From positions 310,001-374,000 of the forward strand of contig NZ_JAUSUA010000001.1 of the NCBI RefSeq assembly GCF_030813245.1: a stretch of 64,000 nt of DNA, written 5' to 3'. The notes below the pieces were generated by a model. It had not been told where the DNA came from. It did not search any database and saw nothing but the letters and a program-made list of their open reading frames with translations. Below are positions 35,681 through 44,864 of this stretch, piece by piece; the first letter of the stretch is position 1, and the number at the start of each line of letters is the position of its first letter. The position numbers were made by a program, and so were the translations under genes. This DNA comes from Alkalicoccobacillus murimartini (GTDB taxonomy: Bacteria; Bacillota; Bacilli; Bacillales; Bacillaceae_D).

Positions 35681-37801
35681 ATGGGGAAAAAGAACAAGAA
35701 ACGTCGTCATGTCCCGGTTCGATTAAATGTTCTATTTTTGATCGTCTTTCTGTTATTTTCAGCATTGATTCTTCGATTGGGTGTTGTACAGATTGTACAA
35801 GGGGAAGAGTATGAAAAGGAACTGACACAAACGGCTAATCAAACGGCACGAATTGATGCTCCACGAGGTGTCATGTACGACCGTTACGGTTATACCGTAG
35901 TTGATAATGAGATGGAGCTGTCGGTCACGTACACTAATCCAACCGAGCAATCATCGCAAACGAAAACGCAAGAAATGTTACGAATTGCTAATGAATTAGT
36001 GGATATGATTGAAGTAGATACTGAGAAAATTACTGAACGAGATCGAAAAGATTATTGGTACGAGAACTCAGAAGAAGAAGAACGAAAAGCTTTACTAGAT
36101 GGCATTGATACGTCTGATATGGAACCAGGCGAAGAGTACCAGGAGATTATTAACCAAATTGGAGACGAACAGTTAAATACCATCTCTGATGAGGAACTTG
36201 AGGTCATTGCCATTTACCGTGAAATGACCCGTGGTTACGCAGGTTCGCCTCAACGTATCAAACGAGCTGTTACGGATGAAGAGGCGCATAAAGTGTCTGA
36301 AAATCTAGACAAACTTCCAGGAGTTGAAATCCTACGTGACTCACGCCGGAGCTATACCTATGGTGATACGTTCAGAAACATCCTTGGAAATACAAGCACA
36401 ATTCCAGCTGAAAGTATTGATTCGTATCTAGCGAGAGGATATGATCGCTCTGATTTAGTTGGAAACAGCTACTTAGAGGCTCAATACGAAGATGTGCTGC
36501 GTGGTCAAAAAGCTGAGATAGAAAGAAGCTCAACTAGAAATGGCTCGGTTACAGAAAACACAGTCAATGAGAAGCCAGGAAGCCGTGGCAATGACTTAGT
36601 ACTAACGATTGATATGGAAATGCAGCAACAACTTGAAGAAATTTTGGAAAGTACTGTGAGAGCTAATGCTGGAGCATTTATTGATAATCGTGAGGCATAT
36701 GCTATCATGATGAATCCTCAAACAGGTGAGATTATTTCAATGGCCGGTTATAAGGATGATCCATCCAATCCTGATGCAGTTAAAGTAAATGATACCGGTG
36801 TAGTAAATGATCAATTTGAAATGGGCTCCTCTGTGAAGGCAGCATCTGTTTTAACTGGTTTTGAAACGGGAGTAATGAATCCAAGTTCTGTTATTTATGA
36901 TCAACCACTTAATATTAAAGATACACCTCAGAAAAGCTCAATTGGTGGAAGATCAATGGGGAACGTAAATTATCTTACGGCATTGGAACGGTCTTCTAAC
37001 GTTTACATGTACTATATTGCCATGCGCTTGGCACAGCATGAATATCAAGCTGGGGCTCCATTCCGTGATCTGAACGCAATTAGAGATGGGTATGAAAAAG
37101 CTCGATATAATTTTAATCAGTTTGGTTTAGGGGTTAACCCAGGTATTGACCTACCAAATGTATCAACAGGTTATGAGGGTGATAATAGAAATGGCGGGAC
37201 CTTGATGGACTATTTTATTGGACAATACGATACGTATACACCTTTACAAATGGTACAGTATATCTCAACCATTGCAAACGATGGACAACGAATGAGACCT
37301 CATCTTGTGTCGGAAATTCGTGAAGCATCTACTAACGGAGAAGATGGTGCAATTGTTACGCAATTCAAGCCTGAAGTTTTGAATCAACTAGATGTAGATA
37401 AAGATGAAATTCAGTTAGTGAAAAATGGGTTAAGGCGTGTAGTTTATGGACAACAAGGCACGGGACGTCACCTCGTCAATAATCAAGGAGATGTACCTAG
37501 AGTCCAGTTTACAGATGAATTCCCTGACGTAGCTGCAAAAACAGGTACAGCTCAGGTAACTGTTAATGGGGCAAAAGGTAACAATCAGACTATTGTTGGT
37601 TATGCACCTACTGATAATCCTCAAATTGCATTTAATGTGGTGGTGCCTGGCGTATATGCAAGAGATGGAAACGCAAATATCGTTCAGCAAATCACTTCAA
37701 AAATGCTCACTAGCTACTTCGAAATCAACGAAAACCGTGAAGGTCCAGAAGATGTCGATACAGTTCTTGAAGATGTTGACACAGATCCTGAAGTTGAATA
37801 G
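35681..37801 (+). CDS. pbpA: Penicillin-binding protein 2A-type transpeptidase
   Basis: A class B PBP of 706 residues. It has an N-terminal cytosolic Lys/Arg-rich stretch and one transmembrane helix (about residues 18-37), then a dimerisation domain beginning PRGVMYDRYGYTVVDN. The transpeptidase domain carries S383-S-V-K386, S438-S-N440 and K620-T-G-T, and the Asp/Glu-rich tail follows. It cross-links lateral-wall peptidoglycan with the rod complex. ATG 35681 has AAGGGAGCGG; the upstream 23 codons lack support. A small hairpin (AGACACC/GGTGTCT, 35620-35640) lies in the leader. Confidence 0.94.
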   Translation: MGKKNKKRRHVPVRLNVLFLIVFLLFSALILRLGVVQIVQGEEYEKELTQTANQTARIDAPRGVMYDRYGYTVVDNEMELSVTYTNPTEQSSQTKTQEMLRIANELVDMIEVDTEKITERDRKDYWYENSEEEERKALLDGIDTSDMEPGEEYQEIINQIGDEQLNTISDEELEVIAIYREMTRGYAGSPQRIKRAVTDEEAHKVSENLDKLPGVEILRDSRRSYTYGDTFRNILGNTSTIPAESIDSYLARGYDRSDLVGNSYLEAQYEDVLRGQKAEIERSSTRNGSVTENTVNEKPGSRGNDLVLTIDMEMQQQLEEILESTVRANAGAFIDNREAYAIMMNPQTGEIISMAGYKDDPSNPDAVKVNDTGVVNDQFEMGSSVKAASVLTGFETGVMNPSSVIYDQPLNIKDTPQKSSIGGRSMGNVNYLTALERSSNVYMYYIAMRLAQHEYQAGAPFRDLNAIRDGYEKARYNFNQFGLGVNPGIDLPNVSTGYEGDNRNGGTLMDYFIGQYDTYTPLQMVQYISTIANDGQRMRPHLVSEIREASTNGEDGAIVTQFKPEVLNQLDVDKDEIQLVKNGLRRVVYGQQGTGRHLVNNQGDVPRVQFTDEFPDVAAKTGTAQVTVNGAKGNNQTIVGYAPTDNPQIAFNVVVPGVYARDGNANIVQQITSKMLTSYFEINENREGPEDVDTVLEDVDTDPEVE

Positions 37802-37824
37802 ATTCATAGCTTAATAAATTGTAG

Positions 37825-37859
37825 GTCGTTCCATATCAAATGGAGCGGCTTTTTTTATT
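37825..37859 (+). terminator. Terminator after pbpA
   Basis: Stem GTCGTTCCAT / ATGGAGCGGC (G-U pairs) with a 5-base loop and seven T. Confidence 0.85.
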
Positions 37860-37940
37860 GAATAACATGTACCAATATCGACATTCGTCTCACGTTAATC
37901 ATTTTTATGGTTTTTATCGGCGTAAATTGTAATGCTTATA

Positions 37941-37954
37941 TGAAATCGGTTACA
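37941..37954 (+). promoter_or_regulatory. CcpA operator (cre)
   Basis: TGAAATCGGTTACA fits the cre consensus TGWAANCGNTNWCA at every position. It lies 69 bp before the CitMHS transporter start, where it could block the promoter. Confidence 0.75.
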
Positions 37955-37970
37955 GTGAGTGAAAGATAAA

Positions 37971-37984
37971 TTAAAGCGCTTCCA
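37971..37984 (+). promoter_or_regulatory. Second, weaker cre-like site
   Basis: TTAAAGCGCTTCCA differs from the cre consensus at two positions and centres 30 bp downstream of the first site, about three helical turns. Confidence 0.45.
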
Positions 37985-38022
37985 ATTTAAGGTGGAAGTA
38001 TGGAGAGCAGGAGGATTTTAGA

Positions 38023-39354
38023 ATGTTAACTATTATTGGACTACTTATTATTATAACAATCGTTGGACTATTAATGTGGGGCAAAATTAGTCCCGTTGTG
38101 GGTATGGTGTTAATTCCAATTATTGGGGCATTTGCTGCTGGTTTTAGTCCAACAGAGATTGCGACGTTTTTTGAATCGGGAATAGGTACAGTGATGAATG
38201 TTGTGATTATGTTTATTTTTGCCATTCTCTTTTTCGGGATTTTACAGGATGCTGGTTTATTTAATCCTTTAATTTCAGGACTAATAAAGGTATCAAAGGG
38301 GAACGTTGTAACCGTTGCGACCTGTACGGCCATTGTAGGAGCTGTAGCCCATTTAGATGGGGCTGGTGCGACTACATTCTTATTTACGATTCCGGCGTTA
38401 TTACCGCTCTACAAGAAGCTGCATATGAGTCGGTATTTGTTGCTATTAATTATCGCAACGAGTGCATCTGTAATGAACATGGTACCATGGGCGGGACCAA
38501 CAGGACGTGTGGCGTCTGTTCTTGGAGAAACGCCAGCTGATGTCTGGCGTCCATTGATTCCTGTTCAAATCATTGGTTTGGTAATGGTTATTATTCTAGC
38601 CTTTTTCTTAGGGATTCGAGAAAAGCGACGGATTGCTCGTAAGTTTGCAAATGGAGAAATTAAAGAATCAGAGCAGAATTATTCCAATGTATCTATGCAA
38701 GAACAGGCGGCTACAATGAGTGATGAAGAGAAAAGCTTGCTTCGTCCTAAATTAATGATCGTCAATCTAGTTATTCTACTTCTAACCGTAGCAGCTCTTC
38801 TTGAGGCTACTTGGGAGCCTGGTTTAATCTTTATGGTTGCATTAAGTGTTGTTCTTGTGGTGAACTATCCAAATGTAAATATGCAAATGGATCGTATCAA
38901 GGTGCATGCACCAAGTGCTTTGTCTATGGCATCGGTTATTCTCGCAGCAGGAGTGTTTTTAGGTATTATTCGGGAGACAGGCATGCTTGAATCCATTGCC
39001 TTATCTATGGTAGCTATTCTACCTGCTATGGTCGTTCCTTATCTTCACATTATTATCGGTCTTCTTGGTGTACCATTAGATTTATTAACAAGCACAGATG
39101 CATATTATTTTGCGCTACTTCCGATTGTGGATGGAATTACAACTGAATACGGAGTATCATCAGCATCTACAGCTTACGCCATGTTAATCGGAAATGTTAT
39201 TGGAACGTTTGTTAGTCCGTTCTCTCCAGCATTATGGCTTGGTATTGGTCTTGCTGGCGCTGAGATGGGTAAGCATATTCGTTATTCGTTTTTATGGATG
39301 TGGGCTTTCAGTGTCGTACTTGTCCTTATTGCAATGGCGATTGGAGTCATTTAA
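38023..39354 (+). CDS. CitMHS-family citrate/metal transporter
   Basis: A 443-residue transporter with about twelve membrane segments. The SPVVGMVLIPIIGAFAAG start, the conserved HLDGAGATTFLFTIPALLPLYKKL and WAGPTGRVASVLG segments, and LDLLTSTDAYYFALLPI near the C-terminus are those of the CitM/CitH citrate-divalent-metal symporters. It takes up complexes of citrate with Mg2+ or Ca2+ using protons. GCAGGAGG precedes the start. Two cre sites upstream imply repression by CcpA in glucose; no CitST two-component genes are adjacent, unlike B. subtilis citM. Confidence 0.88.
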   Translation: MLTIIGLLIIITIVGLLMWGKISPVVGMVLIPIIGAFAAGFSPTEIATFFESGIGTVMNVVIMFIFAILFFGILQDAGLFNPLISGLIKVSKGNVVTVATCTAIVGAVAHLDGAGATTFLFTIPALLPLYKKLHMSRYLLLLIIATSASVMNMVPWAGPTGRVASVLGETPADVWRPLIPVQIIGLVMVIILAFFLGIREKRRIARKFANGEIKESEQNYSNVSMQEQAATMSDEEKSLLRPKLMIVNLVILLLTVAALLEATWEPGLIFMVALSVVLVVNYPNVNMQMDRIKVHAPSALSMASVILAAGVFLGIIRETGMLESIALSMVAILPAMVVPYLHIIIGLLGVPLDLLTSTDAYYFALLPIVDGITTEYGVSSASTAYAMLIGNVIGTFVSPFSPALWLGIGLAGAEMGKHIRYSFLWMWAFSVVLVLIAMAIGVI

Positions 39355-39361
39355 TAGATAG

Positions 39362-39398
39362 AAAAAAACCAGCGGAATTAAATTTCCGCTGGTTTTTT
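39362..39398. terminator. Bidirectional terminator after CitMHS gene
   Basis: Stem AAAACCAGCGGAA / TTCCGCTGGTTTT with a 5-7 base loop, flanked by A and T runs; it lies between two convergent genes. Confidence 0.85.
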
Positions 39399-39453
39399 AA
39401 AATAATTGAAGGATATGAGTAGTTATTGACGAATAATAAGGTTTAGAGTCTAC

Positions 39454-39987
39454 TTATGTAATTAAAGCAAAGATGTCAGCAGTAGACATTCCACTTGTAA
39501 TTTCATAGGCGCCAGGCTTCAGAAAGCCAGCTAAATTTTGTTGCTCTGCTTGGACAACAAATTCTTGCTTATTATCAATGATGTTGCCACGAATGAGCTC
39601 ATCTGCTACATCAAAGCTTGTCATACCATTGCGAATGATCAATAGAAAGACACTTTCTTCTTCCTGAGCTTCCTCTTCTTCAGCAGGTTCTTCCTCTTCT
39701 TCCTGACCTTCTTCTTCCTCATCAGCTTCTTCTAATTCAGCATACTCAGCTTCAACTTCTTGGCGGGTTGTGTCGATTACTGTATTCAGTTCATCTTCCC
39801 ACTCTACAGAATTACGAACGAGATAGCCTTCATTTTCAAGCTGTAGGATCATTTCATCATTGGTGATGTCTTCTTCAGCCTGAACTCCATCAGCCAGTTG
39901 ATCAGAACCCCCTACGTAATAAACAACTCCACACGAAACGGTTGCAACCAATAATCCAATGGAAAAGCTTCTTAGAGAATTAGCCAT
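39454..39987 (-). CDS. Membrane-anchored MltG-like LysM-subdomain protein
   Basis: A 177-residue protein with an N-terminal signal anchor (residues 7-25), a helical segment, and a very acidic linker (about residues 85-112, nearly all Glu). The C-terminal 60 residues (FLLIIRNGMTSFDVADELIRGNII, NLAGFLKPGAYEITSGMSTADIF) match the small LysM-like subdomain of the YceG/MltG endolytic transglycosylases. The catalytic MltG domain is absent, so it can bind but probably not cut peptidoglycan. Its start overlaps the upstream gene by 8 bp. AAAGGTGA serves as ribosome site. Confidence 0.7.
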   Translation of the reverse strand: MANSLRSFSIGLLVATVSCGVVYYVGGSDQLADGVQAEEDITNDEMILQLENEGYLVRNSVEWEDELNTVIDTTRQEVEAEYAELEEADEEEEGQEEEEEPAEEEEAQEEESVFLLIIRNGMTSFDVADELIRGNIIDNKQEFVVQAEQQNLAGFLKPGAYEITSGMSTADIFALIT

Positions 39988-40366
39988 GTGTCATCACCTT
40001 TTTACCTTCTTCAGGACGGTCGAGAAAAGGGGAGAGAACACGATCTACTTCCATTGAAGTTAAGCCTGTTTCGGAAGCAATTCCTTCAGATGAATAACCT
40101 CGTTTGTGCAAATCTAGAACATCTCTCATAATTTGCAGTTGTGTTTCAGAACGGGTAGCAAGCGGTGTATGTTGTGCAATAATTTCCGCATCTAGTTCTA
40201 ACGTTCGAATCTGATTTTTTAACTGATAAATCTCCTGCATGAATGAAATTGACATGTTCTCAATTTGTTGTTCATACTTGGAATTTCTTTCTTTGCGAAA
40301 GAAGGACAGTATGATTAGCAATACGGCTATTCCTAGCAGACTAGCTAATGTCCATTCCATCATCAT
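39980..40366 (-). CDS. SwrB-like membrane protein (TM, coiled coil, HTH)
   Basis: A 128-residue protein with one N-terminal transmembrane helix (residues 5-22), a coiled coil (SKYEQQIENMSISFMQEIYQLKNQIRTLELDAEII), and a C-terminal helix-turn-helix (LHKRGYSSEGIASETGLTSMEVDRVLS). This is the DUF6115/SwrB (YlxL) architecture, but here it is outside a flagellar operon. ATG 40366 follows AAGGAGG. It is co-transcribed with the overlapping MltG-like gene. The pairing suggests a cell-envelope role; that is inference. Confidence 0.6.
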   Translation of the reverse strand: MMMEWTLASLLGIAVLLIILSFFRKERNSKYEQQIENMSISFMQEIYQLKNQIRTLELDAEIIAQHTPLATRSETQLQIMRDVLDLHKRGYSSEGIASETGLTSMEVDRVLSPFLDRPEEGKKVMTHG

Positions 40367-40385
40367 GTTAACGCCTCCTTACATA

Positions 40386-40438
40386 GTTGAATCGTTCCTA
40401 TTATACATGTGTTTTCGAGACATTTCGATCGATTCAAC
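40386..40438. repeat. 9-bp inverted repeat flanking a candidate -10
   Basis: GTTGAATCG (40386-40394) and CGATTCAAC (40430-40438) are perfect inverted copies 35 bp apart. Between them lies a minus-strand TATAAT (40399-40404) suited to the SwrB-like gene. A regulator dimer could bind both arms. The rest of the 303-bp gap (40367-40669) holds only A/T-rich sequence and no gene I can support. Confidence 0.4.
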
Positions 40439-40669
40439 AATTTTTATAGAGAAAAGGGTGATAATTAGTTGAAATGTCACATATGAAAGCAGTAGTTGGC
40501 TTCGAAACGAGTAAGTTTGAATTTTTTTTGTAGTGTCTGCCTGCCTTTACTGACTTAAGACAAATTAAGACAATTTACCCTTCTTGTTCATAATGAGTGC
40601 AAGCGATATGATTTAATCACTACTTGAAGCATAGCAAAATGCTTACTACTAGAAAGAAGGGACAAGAGT

Positions 40670-41269
40670 ATGGCAGATCAGTTAAAGCGAAAGTTTGTTC
40701 TATCGTTATATTCAGCAGCTAATGCCAGTCGCTTAGCTCGACCCTTCTTAATCAAGCGTGCGTTACATGATAATCAAATTGAAGCAAAGCGGCTAATCTC
40801 TTGGACGCCTATGAATAAATGGGTAGAAACCGATCAAGTATTTTTACTTGTTCAAGGACCTTATAACTTAACCATGAACTTCACTATCCAAAAAGAGACT
40901 AGGGATATGGTTACTCTACATTTTGGCAAGCGGTGGGATCAATTAAGTAAAAAAATTAGATTACATGATGTCACAGATATGATCTACAAAGGTACCTACT
41001 CACACAAATTTCTAGAAGTTACGTTACCTGAGATGACTAATAATTGGCACTTTCATGGGTTAGAGTGCAATCGTTCTTATTTAGCGGAGTTTGGAGTAGG
41101 AGCTGAAGAATCTCAATTTATCCCATTGTTTCGCACAGACCCTGTGCAAACACCCAATTCGAAGATTCATCAAACAGCACGTAGTGAAAATGAGTTAGAT
41201 TGGAAGGAAATAAGCGATGTTGAGGAGAATTGGCATAGACATTTTAGTGCCTATACATTTTATGAATAG
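40670..41269 (+). CDS. DUF4912 domain protein
   Basis: A 199-residue protein. After a short basic N-terminus, the DUF4912 core (residues 40-150) has the features ISWTPMNKWVETDQVFLLVQGPYNLTMNF, VTLHFGKRWDQLS and WHFHGLECNRSYLAEFGV, a beta-sandwich reminiscent of carbohydrate-binding modules. The family is often coded with glycogen-type enzymes, and here the next gene (19 bp later) is a GH57/GT4 fusion. It may bind the glucan product or tether the enzyme. AGAAAGAAGGGAC precedes the start. Confidence 0.75.
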   Translation: MADQLKRKFVLSLYSAANASRLARPFLIKRALHDNQIEAKRLISWTPMNKWVETDQVFLLVQGPYNLTMNFTIQKETRDMVTLHFGKRWDQLSKKIRLHDVTDMIYKGTYSHKFLEVTLPEMTNNWHFHGLECNRSYLAEFGVGAEESQFIPLFRTDPVQTPNSKIHQTARSENELDWKEISDVEENWHRHFSAYTFYE

Positions 41270-41291
41270 CGACTAAGAAAGGAGTGTTGTG

Positions 41292-44060
41292 ATGAAAGAA
41301 GGATATTACTCACTGGTCCTACATGCCCATCTACCATATGTCAGGCATGAGGAGGATCATAGGTTAGAGCAGAATTGGTTGTTTGAAGCCATAACGGAAT
41401 CCTACATTCCACTACTTGATGCCATTGATCGCTCGAATGTTACTCAAGCAGTAACCATTTCTTTATCACCTCCTTTAATGGAAATGCTTGCAGATTCATT
41501 ATTAAAAAAAAGGTACCTCAATTATTTAAAGAATACTGAAAAATTATTAAAAAAAGAGCAGCGGTTTAAGAAACAACATAATGTGACAGATCAGTTGCTA
41601 GATTTTTATAGAAAACGATATGCCTTAATTAGAGACTTTATAAAAAAGTGGGAAGGTAATATCCTCGATGCTTTTGTTGATCTTCATCAAAGAGGAATAA
41701 TCACGTGTATAACATCATCGGCCACTCATACGTTTCTTCCTTATCTGATGTCTGAGGAAGGAGTACGACTTCAAATTCAAGAAGGCATCTATTGTTTTGA
41801 GAAATACTTTGGATCCCGTCCCGGTGGATTCTGGGTACCTGAATGTGCATTTAATGAAAGAGTGGACAAGATACTTGCTGAAGAAGGAATAAGGTATACC
41901 TTTGTAGATGAACACGCTTTATTATCAGCCCGGCCAATCCCGGATAAAAGAAGTGGTGCACCGGTATTTAGTCAGTATGGAGTTGCATTATTTCCTCGAC
42001 ATACAGTGTTATCGGCTCAAGTATGGAGTTCAACGGACGGGTATCCTGGCGATGATTGGTACAGGGAGTTTTATCGAGACGTCGCTTACGAACGAGAGTG
42101 GTCTTACATAAAACCCCATATGCACCCTGAAGGAATTCGCTTAGACACGGGTTTGAAATTTAACCGCATAACAGGGAGTCAAGAGAAAAAAGACCATTAT
42201 GAACCGAAAATTGCTAACCATCGTGCCAAAGAGCATGCGGATCACTTTATCCATAAGATAGTTGAACAAATTGAGAATTTTGGCGATCAGAGTTTTCCTC
42301 CATATTTAATGATGACCCCTTTTGATGCAGAACTGTTTGGACATTGGTGGTTTGAAGGACCGACCTGGATTGAATACTTGCTCACTGCGTCAGTGGACAT
42401 ATTAAAATGGACAACGCCTGAACAGTATTTAGAGATGCATCATAGGGATTTGCAATCTGTAAATATATCCTTTACTACATGGGGACGAGATGGCTACGGA
42501 AGTGTCTGGTTAAATGAATCTAACTCATGGATCTATCCAATTTTTCATCAAATGGAAGAAACACTTCTTACATTATCTAAACGATTTGAAAACGAAGCGA
42601 CGGATTATGAACAACAAATATTTAAGCAACTTCTACGCGAATGGATGTTAGCGACGAGTAGCGACTGGGCATTTATTATGGATGGGGATACAGCGTCTCA
42701 ATATGCAGAGTCACGTTTGAGGGAACACAAACAACGTTTTGAAAAACTATTAACCAGTTATAGTACGGGTACTCTATCTCAAGGGGATTTAACAAAAGCA
42801 CAAAGAGCTTTCCCTTTTCTAAAGGAATTACGCGGTTCAGCCTTCTTACATGAGACAACACTACCTGTCGTTAAGGCAAGGCAGAATAACGAGCCGGTTA
42901 TTCTTATGCTAAGTTGGGAATACCCTCCTGTCATTGCAGGTGGACTTTCAATCCATGTATACGAGCTGGCGCAAGCTTTAAGTAAGAAAGGCTATGAAGT
43001 ACACGTGTTAACTAGTCACGTCAGTGGTCAACCCGATTATCAAGAAGAGGGTGGTGTATTCGTTCACCGAGTACAAAGCTTACAACCAGAAGCGGCAAGT
43101 TTTGATGATTGGATAGGTGGCTTAAATTTTGCCATGGTAAAGGCAGCAGAAGAGCTAGCTAAGTACCGAAGGATTGATGTTATTCATGCACACGACTGGT
43201 TAGTAGGCGTTGCTGCTATCGGCCTAAAGCATAAGCTTTCTTTGCCACTTCTTGCTACCATTCATGCGACTGAATACGGTCGGAATAAAGGAGTATTATC
43301 TTCTAGACAAAAGCTGATACAAACCAAAGAGCTACGGCTAATGCAAGAAGCCAAACGAATTATTGTTTGTAGTGAATCAATGAGAAAAGAACTCACACAC
43401 TATTATTTAATTTCTAAAGTGAAAATTTTGATTATTCCGAATGCGTCAAGGCTTGTTCAATCAACGGATGATACGAATAAAGTTGAAAAGAGAAAAGAAC
43501 TCGATGTATTTTGCTTTGGACGCTTAGTTCCTGAGAAAGGCTTTCAGTATCTCTTAGAAGCACTTCATTTAATAAACGATAGAGTTGATGGTTTTCATGT
43601 ATCCATAGCGGGAGAGGGACCGTATAAAGAAATGCTCTTACAAAAGGTACAAGAATATAAGTTAACCAGCGTGGTTACATTTGTAGGATTTATGAATCCA
43701 GATGAATGTTTAATGAGTATGCAAAGGTCAGATATTGTTGTTGTACCTAGTTTGTATGAACCGTTTGGTTTATCTGCCCTTGAAGCTATGAGTGCAGGAA
43801 AAGCAGTGATCGCTTCAAAAGTAGGAGGATTGGAAGAATTGATCTCTCATCATCATACAGGCATTCATGTTCCACCAGGAGATGCTAAGTGTCTGGCACA
43901 AGAGCTTGAGAAGTTACTGGAGCATCCAGAGGACATTAGTAGACTTGGTCAGAAAGCAAAAGCTTATGCAAATGAGACGTTTAATTGGAAAAGAACAGCA
44001 GAGCTCACAAGTGTGGAACTTACAAATATACTTACTACAAAATCTTTATCAGTCAACTAA
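41292..44060 (+). CDS. GH57 alpha-glucan branching enzyme fused to GT4 glycosyltransferase
   Basis: A 922-residue two-domain enzyme. The first 530 residues are GH57/DUF1957: LHAHLPYVRH at the start, the nucleophile E184 in GFWVPECAF, the acid/base D345 in TPFDAELFGHWWFEGP, then the helical DUF1957 region. From about residue 536 (VILMLSWEYPPVIAGGLSIH) a GT4 transferase follows, with the donor-site FGRLVPEKGF and E823-x7-E831 (YEPFGLSALE) as in starch/glycogen synthases. One chain could both extend and branch an alpha-glucan. ATG 41292 has AAAGGAGT 7 bp upstream. The donor sugar cannot be read from the sequence. Confidence 0.85.
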   Translation: MKEGYYSLVLHAHLPYVRHEEDHRLEQNWLFEAITESYIPLLDAIDRSNVTQAVTISLSPPLMEMLADSLLKKRYLNYLKNTEKLLKKEQRFKKQHNVTDQLLDFYRKRYALIRDFIKKWEGNILDAFVDLHQRGIITCITSSATHTFLPYLMSEEGVRLQIQEGIYCFEKYFGSRPGGFWVPECAFNERVDKILAEEGIRYTFVDEHALLSARPIPDKRSGAPVFSQYGVALFPRHTVLSAQVWSSTDGYPGDDWYREFYRDVAYEREWSYIKPHMHPEGIRLDTGLKFNRITGSQEKKDHYEPKIANHRAKEHADHFIHKIVEQIENFGDQSFPPYLMMTPFDAELFGHWWFEGPTWIEYLLTASVDILKWTTPEQYLEMHHRDLQSVNISFTTWGRDGYGSVWLNESNSWIYPIFHQMEETLLTLSKRFENEATDYEQQIFKQLLREWMLATSSDWAFIMDGDTASQYAESRLREHKQRFEKLLTSYSTGTLSQGDLTKAQRAFPFLKELRGSAFLHETTLPVVKARQNNEPVILMLSWEYPPVIAGGLSIHVYELAQALSKKGYEVHVLTSHVSGQPDYQEEGGVFVHRVQSLQPEAASFDDWIGGLNFAMVKAAEELAKYRRIDVIHAHDWLVGVAAIGLKHKLSLPLLATIHATEYGRNKGVLSSRQKLIQTKELRLMQEAKRIIVCSESMRKELTHYYLISKVKILIIPNASRLVQSTDDTNKVEKRKELDVFCFGRLVPEKGFQYLLEALHLINDRVDGFHVSIAGEGPYKEMLLQKVQEYKLTSVVTFVGFMNPDECLMSMQRSDIVVVPSLYEPFGLSALEAMSAGKAVIASKVGGLEELISHHHTGIHVPPGDAKCLAQELEKLLEHPEDISRLGQKAKAYANETFNWKRTAELTSVELTNILTTKSLSVN

Positions 44061-44082
44061 AATAGGAAAAGGAGTGCTTACA

Positions 44083-44835
44083 ATGAATCCCATTCGCACA
44101 GAACATTTTTTATGGAGTGAAGAAAGACACTTATCTCGAATTCAACCAACAGCTATGGAGACAAGCGCGACGTTTAGTGTCGATGGACATCTGAAGCTGG
44201 GATCGAATCGACAAGCAATGTTAAAACATAAAGGTGATCTAGCAGTACCGAAGACGAGGCTTGGCATTTGGACAGAGCAAGGAACATCATGGTTTTCGGC
44301 GAATGAATGGGATCTGTATCCTGGATACTACCAAAGAGATTCCTTATTAGTGAGTCATGCTTATCATCGTCAGCAGCACTTACTAATTACGGCGTTTGAT
44401 CGTCCTGATGAATTGGATTTTGGATTCATAAGAATGCTAACAATTAAAAATCAATCGAATTCACCCAAGTCTTTTAAGTTACTTCTACATCAACAATCTC
44501 TTCTACCTAATTCAGATGATCAGACGACATTCTACGTACCAGAAGAGCGAGCTCTTATACATCACCAGGAACATATAAGTACTCTAGTAGCAGCGCGTTT
44601 CGATGAGGATGTTCCTGTTCGATATGAAGCGGGATCATTCGATAAAAACTGGAACAACGAGTTAGGGACGATTCGTTTCTCACCACTTGCTGTTGGCTCA
44701 GCAGAGAGTATGATTGTTATCGAGATGAACATTAAAGAGAATCAGGAATTAAAAGGTGCCATGTGGGTCGTTCACAATCAAAGCCTTTCAGAGCTTGAAG
44801 ACGCCCATTTTCACATCAAAAATGAATTTATTTAA
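44083..44835 (+). CDS. Free-standing GH15 N-terminal-domain-like protein
   Basis: A 250-residue beta-rich protein with no signal peptide. The order of motifs (TRLGIWTEQGTSWF, WDLYPGYYQRDSLLVS, IRMLTIKNQSNSPKSFKLLLHQQ, TTFYVPEERALIHHQ, LAVGSAESMIVIEM) parallels the N-terminal super-beta-sandwich of bacterial GH15 glucoamylases, but the catalytic alpha/alpha barrel is missing. It follows the GH57/GT4 gene by 22 bp with AAAAGGAG, as the third gene of the operon. It may bind or shape the glucan. The family assignment is by pattern only. Confidence 0.55.
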   Translation: MNPIRTEHFLWSEERHLSRIQPTAMETSATFSVDGHLKLGSNRQAMLKHKGDLAVPKTRLGIWTEQGTSWFSANEWDLYPGYYQRDSLLVSHAYHRQQHLLITAFDRPDELDFGFIRMLTIKNQSNSPKSFKLLLHQQSLLPNSDDQTTFYVPEERALIHHQEHISTLVAARFDEDVPVRYEAGSFDKNWNNELGTIRFSPLAVGSAESMIVIEMNIKENQELKGAMWVVHNQSLSELEDAHFHIKNEFI

Positions 44836-44864
44836 TGAATATAGGCAGTGTAAAGAAAAAACAC

